Assembly (NCBI RefSeq): GCF_000482545.1
Contig: NZ_KI519455.1
Coordinates: forward strand, 1,115,247-1,179,246
Length of the DNA stretch: 64,000 nt
Reading direction: 5' to 3'
From: Arthrobacter sp. 35W
GTDB lineage: Bacteria; Actinomycetota; Actinomycetes; Actinomycetales; Micrococcaceae
The position numbers were made by a program, and so were the translations under genes. Each line of letters opens with the position of its first letter. The stretch's first letter is position 1. Below, piece after piece: positions 32,399 to 41,308 of this stretch. The notes under the pieces were generated by a model. It did not search any database. It was not told the origin of the DNA and saw only the letters and a list, made by a program, of their open reading frames with translations.

Positions 32399-33709
32399 TT
32401 AGACCAGCTGTTCCTTCTGGGTTTCGGGGGCCCAGAACACGGTGGCGAGCAGGCCGATCAGCAGCACGCCGGCCAGCCAGTACATGGAGCCGGAGACGCC
32501 CCACGCACTCAGGCTCAGCGGCAGAATGAACGTGCCCGCCGCGGCGGCGATGCGGCTCACGGCGTTCAACAGGCCCACGCCGGAGGCCCGCAGTGCCGTC
32601 GGGAACAGCTCCGGCGGGTAGACCTGGGTGATGTTGGAGCCGGCCGACATCACGAAGGTGTAGATGACAAAGGGGATCATCACGATCGCCGCGGGCAGCT
32701 CGTTCACCAGGCCCAGCACCAGCAGCGATGCGGCCAGGATGGCAAAGGTGGCGATGGTAAAGGTGCGGCGAGGCAGCTTCTGCACAAACCACAGGCCCAC
32801 AATGCCGCCGGCCAGCAGGAACAGGTTGATGATCAGGTTCTGCAGATCGTAGTCGGTGACATGCAGCCCCTCCAGAATGGTCGGAACGAAGGTGTAGATG
32901 GCGAAGTACGGCAGCACCAGGGCGCTGTAGAAGATGGCGCCAAAGGCCGTCCGCTTGCGCATGCCCTTGCTGAACAGGGCGCGGTAGCGTGCGGAGTGGG
33001 ACTCCACCTCGAACTCGCTGGGATCCAGCTCCACCTTGAGGAACTTCCGCACAATGGCGCGCGCCTCCTCGGTGCGGCCCTGGCTGATGAGCCAGCCGGG
33101 GGATTCGGGCGTGCCGATGCGCACGATCAGCACCAGCAGGGCCGGAATGGCGCCACTGGCCAGCAGCCAGCGCCAGGTGTCCGGGCCCAGATCAACCCAG
33201 GTGCCGATGACATTGGCCACCACATAGCCCACCGTCCACAGCACGGTGAGCGAGGCGAGCATGAAGCCGCGCTGTTTGCGCGGGGCGAATTCGGAGAGCA
33301 GGGTGGGGCCGACGGCGTAGTCGGCGCCGAGGCCGAAGCCGATCAGCAGGCGCAGCACAAACAGGGTTTCCACATTGGGTGCCCAGAACTGCGCCACCGA
33401 GGCGAGAACAATCAGGATGAAGTTCAGCGCGTAGACGCGCTGGCGCCCGATAATGTCGCTGACCCGGCCCAGCACCAGGCTGCCCAGGAAGAGCCCAATG
33501 AGTGCCGAGCTGGCCAGCATGCCCTCCCAGAATCCGCTGAGCCCCATCTGCGTGGTCAGCAGGGGCAGGACGGCGCCAATGATGCCCAGCGAGTAGCCGT
33601 CGGAGAAATTCGCCCCAAAGGTCATGGCCGTGATCTTCGCGTGGAAGCGGCCAAACGGGAGGGTGTCCAGCGTGGTGCCGGCGGGCTTTTCTGCCTGGGA
33701 GAGGGTCAT
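32399..33709 (-). CDS. MFS transporter, sugar/aromatic-acid:H+ symporter type
   Basis: Twelve-helix transporter of 436 residues. It resembles the aromatic acid/sugar symporter branch: FGRFHAKITAMTFGANFSDGYSLGIIG at the N-terminus gives helix 1 with an acidic residue, and GRVSDIIGRQRVYALN is the loop 2-3 motif. A long central loop (about 210-240) is rich in charged residues. The ATG at 33709 has AAAGG upstream. It lies 61 bases past the lyase gene on the same strand, so it may import the lyase substrate or export its product. Confidence 0.88.
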   Translation of the reverse strand: MTLSQAEKPAGTTLDTLPFGRFHAKITAMTFGANFSDGYSLGIIGAVLPLLTTQMGLSGFWEGMLASSALIGLFLGSLVLGRVSDIIGRQRVYALNFILIVLASVAQFWAPNVETLFVLRLLIGFGLGADYAVGPTLLSEFAPRKQRGFMLASLTVLWTVGYVVANVIGTWVDLGPDTWRWLLASGAIPALLVLIVRIGTPESPGWLISQGRTEEARAIVRKFLKVELDPSEFEVESHSARYRALFSKGMRKRTAFGAIFYSALVLPYFAIYTFVPTILEGLHVTDYDLQNLIINLFLLAGGIVGLWFVQKLPRRTFTIATFAILAASLLVLGLVNELPAAIVMIPFVIYTFVMSAGSNITQVYPPELFPTALRASGVGLLNAVSRIAAAAGTFILPLSLSAWGVSGSMYWLAGVLLIGLLATVFWAPETQKEQLV

Positions 33710-33770
33710 GGGTGCCTTTGGGTCATGGTGCAGGTGGAGAAGACGTGCGCAGGGCGCAGGAGGTTCAGGT

Positions 33771-35228
33771 CTAGGACTCGATCGGTTGCTGCAGGAAGCC
33801 GACGGCGGCGGCCAGGTCGCCGCCGAGGGGCCTGTCGGCCAACGAGGCGTCGAAGAGGCCGCGCGCCTTCGCCAGGTACCGGCCCAGCTCCGTCCCGGAT
33901 GGCGGTTCGGCGCCGGTGATGGACAGGGCCCGCACAGCGGCGTAGAGCTCGCAGCCCAGGGCCGTGGCGGCTGCCTCGAGGCAGCTGTGCAGCTGCTCCG
34001 CCGCCTGGGAGGCAAAGCTGGAGTGGTCCTCGAAGCCGCGGGAAATCACGGCGGCGCCGAGCGTGGCCGGCGCCGCGGCGTTGCGCAGCCGGGCCAGTGC
34101 CGCGGCGCAGTTGTACTCCAGCAGCATGATGCCGCTGCTGCCCGGCTCACCCACCGCCAGGAACGGAGCCTGGCCGGTCATGCCTGGATCGGAGAGGTTG
34201 TTCAGCCGCGCTCCGGAGAGCTGGGCGGTGCTGTAGATGGCCAGCTTGGTGTGGTCCAGGGCCAGCGCCAGCTCCACCAGATGGAAGTTCCCGTTGTGGA
34301 AGACGTCGCGTGCGGCGGGGCTGACCAGCGGATTCTCCGTGGAGGCGTTCAGCTCGATCTCCAGGACCTGGGTGAGCGCATCCAGGCTGCTGCGCAGGGC
34401 GCCGGCCACCTGGGCCAGGGTGCGGAAACCGAAGGAATCCTGCACGCGCCACTGGTGCTGGGCATAGCCGGTGAGCAGGTGCCGGATCTGCGCGGCGGCC
34501 CAGGCCTGGCCAGGCAGCGGACGGGCCAGATGCACCTCGTCGGCAAAGGGCTCAAGGGAGCCGTTGACGGCCATCAGGGAGCAGGCGCTGGCGTGCAGAT
34601 AGTGCTCCAGCCACAGCTCGGCCTCGGCCAAAGCCAGTGCCGTGCTGGCGGCGGTGAGGGCGTTGGTGGAGATGAAGGGCAGGGCATCGCCGATGGCGGG
34701 CGTCCAGTACGAGCGCAGGGCACCGCTGGCCAGCGGCACCTCGCCCATCAGGCCCAGGGCGATCTCGGCGAAGGCGGACAGATCCGCCGTGCCGATGGCG
34801 CCGTGGCTGTGGACGCGCGGCAGATCGCCGTCGGCCAGACAACGCAGGAGGGCGTCGATGATGTCCGGATGGATGCCCGAGCCGCCCTTGAGCAGCTGGT
34901 TCATCCGCACGAGCATGGCAGCGCGGACCGCGGTGGACGGCAGCAGTGCTCCCGATCCGGTGGCATGGCTGCGCAGCAGGCGCAGATCCTGCGCGTTGCC
35001 GGCTTCGGCTCCGTCGACGGCGACACCGCGGTTGGCGCCCACGCCGGTGGTGCGGCCATAGACGGGGCGGTGGGCGGCGGTTTCGACGGCGGTTTGCCAG
35101 GCGCGGCGGACCTGCTCACGGGCGGCGGGATCCGCGTCGACGGCAGCCGGCTTGGCGGCAAGGGAGGCCAGCTGCGCTGCGCTGAGCCCTGTTCCCTTCA
35201 AGACTGTGTTGCTCAAGGTGCTGCCCAT
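33771..35228 (-). CDS. Aromatic amino acid lyase (HAL/PAL family) lacking a recognisable MIO motif
   Basis: A 485-residue homologue of histidine/phenylalanine ammonia-lyases. Family segments include VYGRTTGVGANR, LLRSHATGSG, MNQLLKGGSGIHPDI, and ELNASTENPLV late in the protein. In true lyases an Ala-Ser-Gly triplet cyclises to the MIO electrophile within GSVGASGDLAPL. Here the aligned stretch reads GAIGTADLSAFA, one residue shorter and without ASG. The HAL fold is clear, but MIO chemistry is doubtful. The ATG at 35228 is chosen by family length; no good ribosome site is visible. Same strand as the MFS gene, divergent from the 307-residue unknown. Confidence 0.82.
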   Translation of the reverse strand: MGSTLSNTVLKGTGLSAAQLASLAAKPAAVDADPAAREQVRRAWQTAVETAAHRPVYGRTTGVGANRGVAVDGAEAGNAQDLRLLRSHATGSGALLPSTAVRAAMLVRMNQLLKGGSGIHPDIIDALLRCLADGDLPRVHSHGAIGTADLSAFAEIALGLMGEVPLASGALRSYWTPAIGDALPFISTNALTAASTALALAEAELWLEHYLHASACSLMAVNGSLEPFADEVHLARPLPGQAWAAAQIRHLLTGYAQHQWRVQDSFGFRTLAQVAGALRSSLDALTQVLEIELNASTENPLVSPAARDVFHNGNFHLVELALALDHTKLAIYSTAQLSGARLNNLSDPGMTGQAPFLAVGEPGSSGIMLLEYNCAAALARLRNAAAPATLGAAVISRGFEDHSSFASQAAEQLHSCLEAAATALGCELYAAVRALSITGAEPPSGTELGRYLAKARGLFDASLADRPLGGDLAAAVGFLQQPIES

Positions 35229-35555
35229 TCTGTGTCCGACCGTACGTTGTTGGCTTCCCAGTCCATCCCGGATTGGCCCGCGGGACAAGGTGACGCAGCC
35301 CACGGACGTCTGTGATGGCAGACATAGCGGCCAATCTGCAGCTTTCCGCCCTGATGCCGCCGGCTCCGCGTCAAGGGTCCAGGGGCATCGGGTGTCCGGG
35401 ATTGGAGGCAGTGCCGCAGTTGATTCACAATCGATGGGATTGTGGCAGTCCACGGGCATAGCTGGTAGACAGTGCATGGGGACACGCCCGGGGATATGCT
35501 TTCCCTGGCCCCCTTTTTCACTCTGGGGCGGCGGCAGAATAGGTGGGGGAAATCG
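35229..35555. other. Divergent intergenic region
   Basis: About 330 bases between the lyase homologue and the 307-residue unknown. It should hold both promoters. Short open frames cross it, including an upstream extension of the 307-residue gene, but none looks coding. I see no RNA gene or clear operator. Confidence 0.5.
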
Positions 35556-36479
35556 GTGCACAGCGACAATCGGGGACTCCCTGCGCCCAGCATCCGCATC
35601 TCGCTGCTTCCTGACATCGCCGAATCCGTCGAGCTGCTGTGCCGGCGCACCTCCCTTGACGCGACGGATCTGTTCACCACCGTGCTGCGGCTCTACGCTG
35701 CGGACAGCCGCGTGGGCGACGACATGGAACCGGGCTCGGGTGAATTTGCCGACGAGGTTGACGAGACCATCTTGACCCGGCCCGCCCGCAGCGGCGCGGA
35801 CTGCGTGGCCAGCGGGCTCCCGCCGTCGTCGGCCGCTGCCTGCCACGACGCCGTCTGGGCCTACGACGTCAGCCGCTACAACCGCGGCATGGGGCCCTAC
35901 CCCTTCCCGGGTCCGCTGGATGAAGCAGCCGTCTCGCTGCTCCTGGGTGCCGGATTGTCCGTGCTGCGCACCAGCGACGGCTACACCCGCGAGGTGCTGG
36001 ATTCGCTGCGCAACGGCACCTCGCTGGTCGAGGCCAAGGAGGATGCCTGGCGGGAAATGGCCCCGCACCTGGCCGCCTACGCGCCGTCGGCCCTGAAGAA
36101 GAGTGCGCACTCGCAATATGTGGAGAAGCTGGCCCAGGATCCGCCGCTGATGGACGGCTGGCTGGCGCGCCTGACGCACGTGAACCATGAATTGTCCGCC
36201 GGCATTGCCCAGTGCGATGCGCTGATGACCCAGCTGGAGCGCGACAGCGAGTATCTGCACCTGCAGCTGGTGGCCGGCACCGTGGGGGCGTCGCAGCTGG
36301 ACGCCACGGAATTGGCCGCCTTCGAGGCCGACGTCGCCCGCCGCACCGCCATCATGAACGGACTCCGCGGGGACATTGACGCCCTGATCCGTGAGCGCGC
36401 ATTCAAGGGCGAGATCATCGACGGCGCCTATGGCCTCGCCGACAACGAGGACAACGATGCCGAGCAGCGCCGGCACTAG
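35556..36479 (+). CDS. Hypothetical helical protein
   Basis: No family recognised, about 307 residues. The N-terminal third has a ribbon-helix-helix or helical feel (IRISLLPDIAESVELLCRR); the C-terminal half is strongly helical with heptad-like runs (HELSAGIAQCDALMTQLER, ARRTAIMNGLRGDIDAL). No signal peptide or membrane segment. I chose the GTG at 35556 because GGTGGGGGA lies just upstream; in-frame ATGs at 35472 and 35496 lack such a site. It ends 72 bases before the convergent HAD gene of the ter cluster. Confidence 0.7.
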   Translation: MHSDNRGLPAPSIRISLLPDIAESVELLCRRTSLDATDLFTTVLRLYAADSRVGDDMEPGSGEFADEVDETILTRPARSGADCVASGLPPSSAAACHDAVWAYDVSRYNRGMGPYPFPGPLDEAAVSLLLGAGLSVLRTSDGYTREVLDSLRNGTSLVEAKEDAWREMAPHLAAYAPSALKKSAHSQYVEKLAQDPPLMDGWLARLTHVNHELSAGIAQCDALMTQLERDSEYLHLQLVAGTVGASQLDATELAAFEADVARRTAIMNGLRGDIDALIRERAFKGEIIDGAYGLADNEDNDAEQRRH

Positions 36480-36505
36480 CGTCCCAGCCGGTTTCGAACA
36501 CATGT

Positions 36506-36543
36506 GCCGCCGGGGAGTACGCGTGCGCATGTTCCCCGGCGGC
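36506..36543. terminator. Bidirectional terminator at the end of the ter cluster
   Basis: An 11-bp perfect stem (36506-36516 with 36533-36543) lies between two convergent stop codons, so it can end both the 307-residue gene and the long ter transcript. Confidence 0.65.
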
Positions 36544-36551
36544 AATCATGT

Positions 36552-37403
36552 TCATTTCTGGGGTTCGACGACGGCGCCGCTGTGTTTGCTGTCTAGCAGC
36601 GCGTTGATCCCGGCCAGGATTTCCTCGCCGGCCAGGGCGCCCGCGTGCTTGGTGATGCGCAGGTGCGGGGCCCGGTAGTCCGTGACGTTGAGCTCTCCAT
36701 GGCGGGGGCGGAAGGCGGCCGTGGCACCGTGGAGCATGTCCTGGTCCAGCAGCGAGTCCCCGGCGGCGATGACATAGTCCGCGTTGGTGCGCCGGCGCAC
36801 CTCCGCCAGGGCCGTGGCCTTGTTGATCGGCACCGGGATGCAGTAGAGCTTCCGGCCCTGGATGGACACCGTCCACCCGGCGGCGGTGCAGAAGGCCTCC
36901 AGTTCCGCAACGAATTCCTCCGGCATGGCCAGCCTGTCGATGATCGCGTAGACGAAGAGGTCCTCGGCCCGGCGAAGGCGCAGCACCCAGGGGGCAAAGT
37001 CCGCCCGGCCCAGAAAGGCCTCGACCTCGGCAAGCGGCTTGGATTCACGCTTCACGCGGGCCGCCATGTGGCCGTGCCAATGCGCATCCGTCTTGCCGCG
37101 GTGCAGGATGACTCCGCCATTGGTGGTGATCGCGAACTCCGACGGCGGCCCGGGCAGTTGCACGCGGGAGTACTGGGCCACGGTGCGCGTGGTCGCCGGA
37201 ACAAATGTGGACGATGCCTTGATGGCGGTGATCAGCCGTTCCGATGCCACGGTCATGTAGGACTGCGGCGCGCCCTCGTACATTTCCACCACATTCAGGG
37301 ACTTCGCCTGGTGCTCGGGGGCGGCCAGGGCCAGCGCCTTGCCGGAGAAGATGAGCGTCCTGTCAAGATCGCAGGCCACCAGCGGCAGCGGCGCAGCCGT
37401 CAC
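36552..37403 (-). CDS. HAD-family phosphatase of the ter cluster
   Basis: Cytoplasmic HAD hydrolase, 283 residues. Motif I is DLDRT (about residues 11-15) and the late metal-binding motif is GDSLLD, with LLDQDM following. The cap region lies between. In described Ter systems a HAD phosphoesterase accompanies phosphoribosyltransferase and CitE-like genes and is predicted to act in making a nucleoside-like metabolite. The GTG start at 37403 overlaps the upstream stop by four bases (GTGA). Last gene of the cluster, followed by a terminator. Confidence 0.88.
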   Translation of the reverse strand: MTAAPLPLVACDLDRTLIFSGKALALAAPEHQAKSLNVVEMYEGAPQSYMTVASERLITAIKASSTFVPATTRTVAQYSRVQLPGPPSEFAITTNGGVILHRGKTDAHWHGHMAARVKRESKPLAEVEAFLGRADFAPWVLRLRRAEDLFVYAIIDRLAMPEEFVAELEAFCTAAGWTVSIQGRKLYCIPVPINKATALAEVRRRTNADYVIAAGDSLLDQDMLHGATAAFRPRHGELNVTDYRAPHLRITKHAGALAGEEILAGINALLDSKHSGAVVEPQK

Positions 37404-38656
37404 TGGGCGTCCCCCGCGGTGACGGGAGCCGCGGTGACGGGAGCCGCGGTGACGGCGGCGGAGGCGGGTACGACGACGGCGGGTCCCGCCGGCGCGGGCG
37501 GCTCGGCGTCGTCGTCGGCACCGGCCAGGGGGCGGATCAGCCCCACGCAGCTGTACGGCAGCCCGGGAACCTCTTCCACCGGCACGCCGCGCTGTTGGGC
37601 CAGCAGCAGCACATGGCCCAGCTCGTCCAGGGCGTCCGGATTGGCCAATACCTTCCACGGGACCCGGCGCAGCAGCACCCGGGTGGTTTCACCCACGCCG
37701 GGCTTGACCAGGTTGATGTTGTCGATGCCGTAGCGGCGGCTGAGCGTTTCCACCGCCTCCCAGCCGGACCAGGTGGGCGCGCCGTCCATGGTCCGCGGTA
37801 GTGCCAGGGCCTCCGCCACATCGCCGCGGACGGCGCCAAAGTGGCTTTGGACGGCGGCCAGGAAGTCCATCGAGACATCGCTGCCGGCCAGTTCGGCGTA
37901 GAACTTGGCGCCGTGGAAATCGTTGGGCCCGATGTGGCGGGTGTTGAAGACCGTGCGCGACACCAGCCCCGAGACGGTGGAGTTGAGGCAGGCGGAGGGG
38001 ATGAGGAAGTCGTCGCGCGTGCCGTAGATGTCCGCACAGTGCCCCGGGTCCGCCAGCACCGCCAGCTCGGAGCTGAAGCGGATCCCATCGCTCTGGGCAA
38101 AGCGGTCCAGGGCCGACGCCAGCTCGCGGGAGATGGCGCCCTTGCCGGTCCAGCCGTCCACAAAGATGATCTGCTCCGGGCGGTGGTGCGCGGCCAGATA
38201 GCGCAGCGCCGTCTCGTCCAGCCCCACCCCGCGGACGATGCTCATCGTGTAGTGCGGAATGTCCAGGCCGTGGATCTGCTGGGCCCAGCGGCGCATCAGA
38301 ATGCCAACGGGCGTGCCGGCGCGGGCCAGCGAGACGAGCACCGGCTGGTTGATGCGGGCGGCCAGGCCCTGGCCGGTGACCACGCCGACGGCGGTGGCGA
38401 TCCGCCTGGCCGACCGCTCCAGGGCGCTGGCGTAGAGCTGCTGGTACTCGGCGGTGGGGGTGTACTCCACGGGCAGGGACTCGGCGTAGTTGGCTGCCCC
38501 GGATTGGATGGCCGCTTCGCGCTCGGCGGTGGGGGCCTCCAGGGCGAGGCCGCCCAGGTCCTTGAGCAGCCAGCGGACATCCTGGGCCGGGTAGGAGCCA
38601 AAGTCCGGCCCCGTCAACGGGGTGGGAAGTCCGCTCGGAGCGGTGCTGGTGGTCAT
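37400..38656 (-). CDS. StiP-family protein with PELOTA-like domain
   Basis: A 418-residue protein of the Ter-associated STIP family, annotated elsewhere as putative cysteine protease StiP. The main domain covers about residues 20-290 (QPVLVSLARAGTPVGILMRRW, HYTMSIVRGVGLDE, IIFVDGWTGKGAI, IPSACLNSTVSGL); the conserved Cys in SACLNST is the likely catalytic residue. A PELOTA-type RNA-binding domain follows (about 300-385, NLVKPGVGETTRVLLRRVPW). The first part resembles phosphoribosyltransferases, so its true activity is open. The last 35 residues are a low-complexity Ala/Pro/Val tail. Start overlaps the upstream stop by four bases. Confidence 0.85.
   Translation of the reverse strand: MTTSTAPSGLPTPLTGPDFGSYPAQDVRWLLKDLGGLALEAPTAEREAAIQSGAANYAESLPVEYTPTAEYQQLYASALERSARRIATAVGVVTGQGLAARINQPVLVSLARAGTPVGILMRRWAQQIHGLDIPHYTMSIVRGVGLDETALRYLAAHHRPEQIIFVDGWTGKGAISRELASALDRFAQSDGIRFSSELAVLADPGHCADIYGTRDDFLIPSACLNSTVSGLVSRTVFNTRHIGPNDFHGAKFYAELAGSDVSMDFLAAVQSHFGAVRGDVAEALALPRTMDGAPTWSGWEAVETLSRRYGIDNINLVKPGVGETTRVLLRRVPWKVLANPDALDELGHVLLLAQQRGVPVEEVPGLPYSCVGLIRPLAGADDDAEPPAPAGPAVVVPASAAVTAAPVTAAPVTAGDAQ
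37416..37460. repeat. 15-bp tandem repeat in the 3' end of the StiP gene
   Basis: GCGGTGACGGGAGCC occurs at 37416-37430 and 37431-37445, with a degenerate third unit at 37446-37460. Read on the minus strand it encodes the repeated APVTA tail. The unit is a multiple of three, so copy changes would keep frame and alter only tail length. Confidence 0.75.
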
Positions 38657-40098
38657 GGGGTGGGGGAATTCCGTTCAGCAGTGGCTGGGATGGACGCGGG
38701 CAGATGCACGACGACGACGTGGCGGCAGTGCGCGGCGAGGGCCTCGGTGAGGCTTCCGGCACCGTCTACGGTGGTTGGATCGGTGCCCGGCTCGGGCAGG
38801 ACGAAAATGGTGTCGAAGCGACGCCCGGAGCCGGAGACGTTGTAGGCGAAGCGGATGCCCGGGCCGTCCTCCGTCACGTCATGGCTGGCAAATGTGGCGG
38901 CCGAGGCAATGGCGTAGTCCGCCCTGTCCAGCGGCACGATGGGGGAGCGCGTGGTGGTGGAGAAGTGCACGGGTTCCGCACCCGCGAAGCCGTCCAGGGC
39001 GTGGGCCACGGCCAGGGGCAGGTGGATGAACTCCTCGGTGCCCAGCACCAGCGTCCCGCCGGAGGCCGGGAGCTGCGGCGCCAGCTCGGCGGCAATCTGC
39101 GCGGCCACCGTATCGGCGGTCTGGCCGGCGGCCCGATCCCCACCGGGCTCCTTGCCGAACCTGCCGCTGCGCTGCGCGGGCACGGTGCCCTCATCCAGGG
39201 TGATGGTGGTGATGCGTGCAGGTTCCCGGACGGACGCAGTGGCCGGAGCAATAGACATCCCCGCGATCAGCACCTGCGCCCGCTCCAGAATGTCCGGGGC
39301 AAGGTCGATGGTGCCGCAGCCCAGCGCCACCACGGCGATGTCCGTCCCCAGCTCGGCGGCCAGCTGCTCAAAGCGGACGCGGTCCGCGTCGGTGCGCAGG
39401 TCGATGAGCGAGGCCACGATGTAGCGCCCATGCGGCACCAGGGAGTGCAGGGCACGGATGGTGTTGATGATGGTGGAACCGGTGCTCAGCTCGTCATCGA
39501 CCAGCACCACCGGGCCGGCCTTTTCCAACCACTGCGGATCGGTGGGGAGCAGCCGGTGCGAGGTGGCGTGCGAGTGGCCCTCCTCGAACCCCGCGGAGGC
39601 GGTGGCCCCGGCCGGTGCGTGCCGCGTGGAGTGGAGATAGTACGAGCCGATGGACTCCGCCACCAGCGCCCCCAGCCCCGTGGCGGTCTCCGCATAGCCA
39701 ATGGTGATGGCGCCGGGATGGTCCGTGGCGAGGCCGTCCAGGGCCGCCAGCAGCGCCCGGCCGCGGGAGCCGTCGTCGGCCTCCAGCAGGTGGCCAAGGT
39801 CGACGGCGGCGGCACGGGTTCCGGGGCGCTCGCGGCCGGCGATGGCATCGGCCACCAGCACGCCCAGCAGGCGGCCGGCCGCCATGGCCAGCGCGGGGCG
39901 GGTGGGCACATGCTTGGCCAGCACCCGGGAGACCAGCAGGTGGGCGCGCTTGGGGTTGCGGCGCAGGGCCAGCCCCACCAGATCCTCCACCGGCAGCAGG
40001 CTGCGGTCCGGATCGGTGTGGATGGCAACGCCCAGGGCACCCCGGACAAAGCCACCCGTCCAGACGGGTGCGTCGGCCGGCACGGCAGCATTCCTCAC
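38653..40098 (-). CDS. Phosphoribosyltransferase with C-terminal TRSP-type domain
   Basis: Predicted PRPP-using enzyme of 481 residues from the Ter-associated orotate-PRTase-like family. The PRPP-binding loop is clear: GPVVLVDDELSTGSTI at about residues 195-210. An upstream loop, TIGYAETATGLG, fits the family. The C-terminal 170 residues, after a charged linker, contain GGTLVLGTEEFIHLPLAVA and match the place of the TRSP domain. In the published Ter model it builds the nucleoside-like product. It overlaps both neighbours by four bases, a tight metabolic cassette. Confidence 0.87.
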   Translation of the reverse strand: MRNAAVPADAPVWTGGFVRGALGVAIHTDPDRSLLPVEDLVGLALRRNPKRAHLLVSRVLAKHVPTRPALAMAAGRLLGVLVADAIAGRERPGTRAAAVDLGHLLEADDGSRGRALLAALDGLATDHPGAITIGYAETATGLGALVAESIGSYYLHSTRHAPAGATASAGFEEGHSHATSHRLLPTDPQWLEKAGPVVLVDDELSTGSTIINTIRALHSLVPHGRYIVASLIDLRTDADRVRFEQLAAELGTDIAVVALGCGTIDLAPDILERAQVLIAGMSIAPATASVREPARITTITLDEGTVPAQRSGRFGKEPGGDRAAGQTADTVAAQIAAELAPQLPASGGTLVLGTEEFIHLPLAVAHALDGFAGAEPVHFSTTTRSPIVPLDRADYAIASAATFASHDVTEDGPGIRFAYNVSGSGRRFDTIFVLPEPGTDPTTVDGAGSLTEALAAHCRHVVVVHLPASIPATAERNSPTP

Positions 40099-41300
40099 GC
40101 CATGCTCGCTTCCAGCAGATCCACGAATCCCACACCCTCCGCCGCCACGCCAAACGCCTTGGCACGCAGCAGCGTCTGCGCCGCCCAGGACTGGTGCGGC
40201 TTCATCTCATTCATTTTGTTGCCATAGGGCGAGGCCGCAGCACCGCCGCCGGTCTTGCCATGGATTTCCATGGCATCCAGGTACTCCTCATGGGTCACCA
40301 CGGACATCGCATGCACCAGCGGAATGTGCGTGGGATGGATGATCGTCTTGCCCAGCAGGCCGTTGGCATGGTCCAGGCCGATCTCGCGCATCAAGCCGTC
40401 CAGATTGGCCAGCAGGATCCGCCCGCGCAGCTCCTCCTCGTCCGCCTCGGCGAAGGGGGTGGCGCGCAGCTGCGGGCGAAGCAGTCGCTCGCCGTTGGAG
40501 AAATGCTCCCAGACCGGGCCGGAAATGACGTAGCCATCCTCGGGGCGGCCCAGCACGTTGACGATGTCCGCGATGACGGCGGCCACCACCTTGACGTCGT
40601 AGATGGTCAGATCGCGCGAGCGGCGCAGGCCAAAGGCGCTGGACATGTCCGTGGCGCCGATCCGCACGGCCAGGATGTCCTCGCGGTTCTCGCGCAGAAC
40701 CCGCCGGATGTTGGTCAGCGCCCGGGCCCGGGACTCCGTGTGGATGACGGCGGCGGACTCCAGAATGGGCATGATCCGCAGCCGGCGCCGGCCGTCCTCC
40801 CCGCCCTGGCCGCAGTCGCGGTGGATGCGGTGCAGGGCGTCCAGGAAGCGCTGGGCCGCGCCGGCCTCGTCGTCGAACTTGGGGATGACAAAACCGGCCA
40901 GCACATCCAGCGAGGATCCGGCGCGCCGGGCCAGGTCCTCCATCTGCTCGGGGGTGCGGACGCGGACGAACAGCAAAGGCCTGTCGTTGACGGTCGTGGA
41001 GGCATCCGGACCGGTGTCCCCGCGGTGCAGCTCGGCCAAGGTGGCCACCACGTTCTCCTCGGCGGCGGCCACCTCGTCGTCGGCAATGGAATCCTCCAGG
41101 CACAGCACCATAGAGGTGCAGCCGGCGGCGCCCTGCTTGTCGATGTCGCGCACCAGCGTGGGCCGGTTCCCCGGCGTGTACAGAGTGGCGCCCAGGGCCA
41201 CGGCCAGCAGCGCCGGATCCGAGTCGAGGTGCAGTTCCTCGGGCTGGCGGTAGAAGAGCTGGCTGGACCGCTCCGGGCTGAGGTAGTTGAAGTGGCGCAT
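40095..41300 (-). CDS. HpcH/HpaI aldolase/citrate lyase (CitE-like) family protein
   Basis: Predicted TIM-barrel C-C lyase of 401 residues. CitE-type features include LEDSIADDEVAAAEENV (acidic metal site), LFVRVRTPEQM, GFVIPKFDDE and ILAVRIGATDMS. It is the CitE-like member found beside PRTase, StiP and HAD genes in Ter clusters, and is thought to act on a metabolite rather than citrate. It overlaps the PRTase gene by four bases and starts eight bases after the preceding gene. Confidence 0.87.
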   Translation of the reverse strand: MRHFNYLSPERSSQLFYRQPEELHLDSDPALLAVALGATLYTPGNRPTLVRDIDKQGAAGCTSMVLCLEDSIADDEVAAAEENVVATLAELHRGDTGPDASTTVNDRPLLFVRVRTPEQMEDLARRAGSSLDVLAGFVIPKFDDEAGAAQRFLDALHRIHRDCGQGGEDGRRRLRIMPILESAAVIHTESRARALTNIRRVLRENREDILAVRIGATDMSSAFGLRRSRDLTIYDVKVVAAVIADIVNVLGRPEDGYVISGPVWEHFSNGERLLRPQLRATPFAEADEEELRGRILLANLDGLMREIGLDHANGLLGKTIIHPTHIPLVHAMSVVTHEEYLDAMEIHGKTGGGAAASPYGNKMNEMKPHQSWAAQTLLRAKAFGVAAEGVGFVDLLEASMA

Positions 41301-41308
41301 GATGGCGC

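Noticed and set aside
35229-36545. Upstream extension of the lyase frame across the 307-residue gene
   Set aside because: The extra residues do not resemble lyases and are opposite a better supported gene.
37416-37460. CRISPR array from tandem repeats (also 49610-49654 and 30704-30733)
   Set aside because: Units are 10-15 bases with no spacers, and two of the three are in coding sequence.
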